From Oceanicaulis sp. MMSF_3324 (lineage in GTDB: Bacteria; Pseudomonadota; Alphaproteobacteria; Caulobacterales; Maricaulaceae): a DNA stretch of 64,000 nt. The DNA is taken from positions 1-64,000 of the forward strand of contig NZ_JASHIU010000014.1 in assembly GCF_030733545.1 (NCBI RefSeq), read 5' to 3'. The notes under the pieces are model-generated. The model was not told where the DNA came from. It searched no databases and saw nothing but the letters and a program-made list of their open reading frames with translations. Below, piece by piece: positions 63,696-64,000 of the stretch (position 1 is the stretch's first letter; the number at the start of each line of letters is the position of its first letter). The position numbers and the translations under genes were made by a program.

Positions 63696-64000
63696 TCAGA
63701 CCTGCCCCGCCTCCAGCGTCGCAATCATGCCAGGATGCTCGAAGGCCTCGAACTTCTCAAGCAGCTCTTCAATGGTCTCGCCTCGCACCAGCATAGCGCG
63801 GTGCTTGTCCAGAAGGAAATCCTCCGCGGTCATGTGATCGATGAATTCGAGCAACTTGTCGTAATACCCGTTCACATTGAGCACGCCGACCGGCTTTTTG
63901 TGCCGGCCCAGCTGAGACCAGGTCCAGACCTCGAACAGCTCTTCCATCGTACCGATGCCGCCGGGCATGGCGATAAAGGCGTCCGACGCCTCCGCCATCA
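63696..64000 (-). CDS. LOG-family protein (cytokinin riboside phosphoribohydrolase-like), C-terminal part
   Basis: About 100 residues visible; the 5' end is beyond the window. [20 protein letters not shown] contains the PGGxGTxxE motif of the LOG/TIGR00730 family, which hydrolyses nucleoside monophosphates such as [20 protein letters not shown] and the C-terminal helix complete the fold. Upstream of prfA on the same strand, 62 bp away. Confidence 0.9.
   Translation of the reverse strand, partial: MAEASDAFIAMPGGIGTMEELFEVWTWSQLGRHKKPVGVLNVNGYYDKLLEFIDHMTAEDFLLDKHRAMLVRGETIEELLEKFEAFEHPGMIATLEAGQV

Overview
The window is chromosomal DNA from a high-GC alphaproteobacterium. A GcrA cell-cycle regulator, a CtrA-type box (TTAA-N7-TTAA), abutting GANTC methylation sites, a class I lysyl-tRNA synthetase, DUF4167 and UrcA proteins, and a long-form dCTP deaminase together point to the Caulobacterales/Maricaulales group (Maricaulis or Oceanicaulis-like). 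That placement is inferred from gene content, not from a search. Most of the window is housekeeping sequence with short spacers, many ATGA start/stop overlaps and clear GC-rich intrinsic terminators.

Layout. 1-1.8 kb: an RND efflux operon (permease cut by the window edge, plus adaptor) behind a palindromic operator. 1.9-3.9 kb: an accessory patch at the 3' end of a CAT-anticodon tRNA, with a broken Rhs gene, a tip-like C-terminal domain, an AT-rich putative immunity gene and a displaced YD-repeat fragment. 4-10 kb: a chemoreceptor, a TonB-like protein, a CDF metal exporter, a lipoprotein and dihydrolipoyl dehydrogenase. 10-12.4 kb: a thioesterase-tetR-serine hydrolase operon behind a near-perfect 33-bp palindrome. 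12.4-13 kb: a cluster of REP-like inverted repeats. 13-18.7 kb: branched-chain 2-oxoacid dehydrogenase E1alpha-E1beta-E2 and a thiolase; with the nearby E3 these form a branched-chain amino-acid/acyl-CoA catabolic neighbourhood. 18.7-28 kb: a CAAX-type protease, mnmA, two more chemoreceptors, ychF, a crotonase, an MFS exporter and rlmJ.

28-33 kb holds two exported peptidases (a metzincin-like zinc protease and an S10 carboxypeptidase), then apt and urcA. 33.6-34.8 kb: an AT-rich stretch with no credible gene and a tandem pair of small DUF6289-like exported proteins. 35-37.8 kb: lysS and a four-gene XRE/small-membrane-protein operon with a duplicated operator. 37.9-44.8 kb: peroxiredoxin, SixA phosphatase, a GT2 glycosyltransferase behind a CtrA box, a small membrane gene overlapping its end, a DedA/YqaA protein, tRNA-Gly(CCC), dCTP deaminase, ApaG and a TrkH potassium transporter. 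44.8-48.4 kb: an ABC-2 permease-argD-hslO-GrpB-like operon. 48.5-49.3 kb: gcrA with an upstream DnaA box and GANTC sites. 50-55.7 kb: nrdB and nrdA, each with paired NrdR boxes, separated by two LpxR-like outer-membrane proteins. 55.9-64 kb: putA, a GT4 glycosyltransferase, a DUF4167 protein, prmC-prfA and a LOG-family protein cut by the window edge.

The most notable signals are the decayed Rhs toxin/immunity module beside a tRNA, whose two frame breaks coincide with short perfect hairpins; the shared cell-cycle promoter logic of gcrA and nrdB (the same DnaA 9-mer plus GANTC); the CtrA-box glycosyltransferase with its overlapping small gene; and the self-contained XRE/membrane operon. No CRISPR array, complete prophage or insertion sequence was seen.
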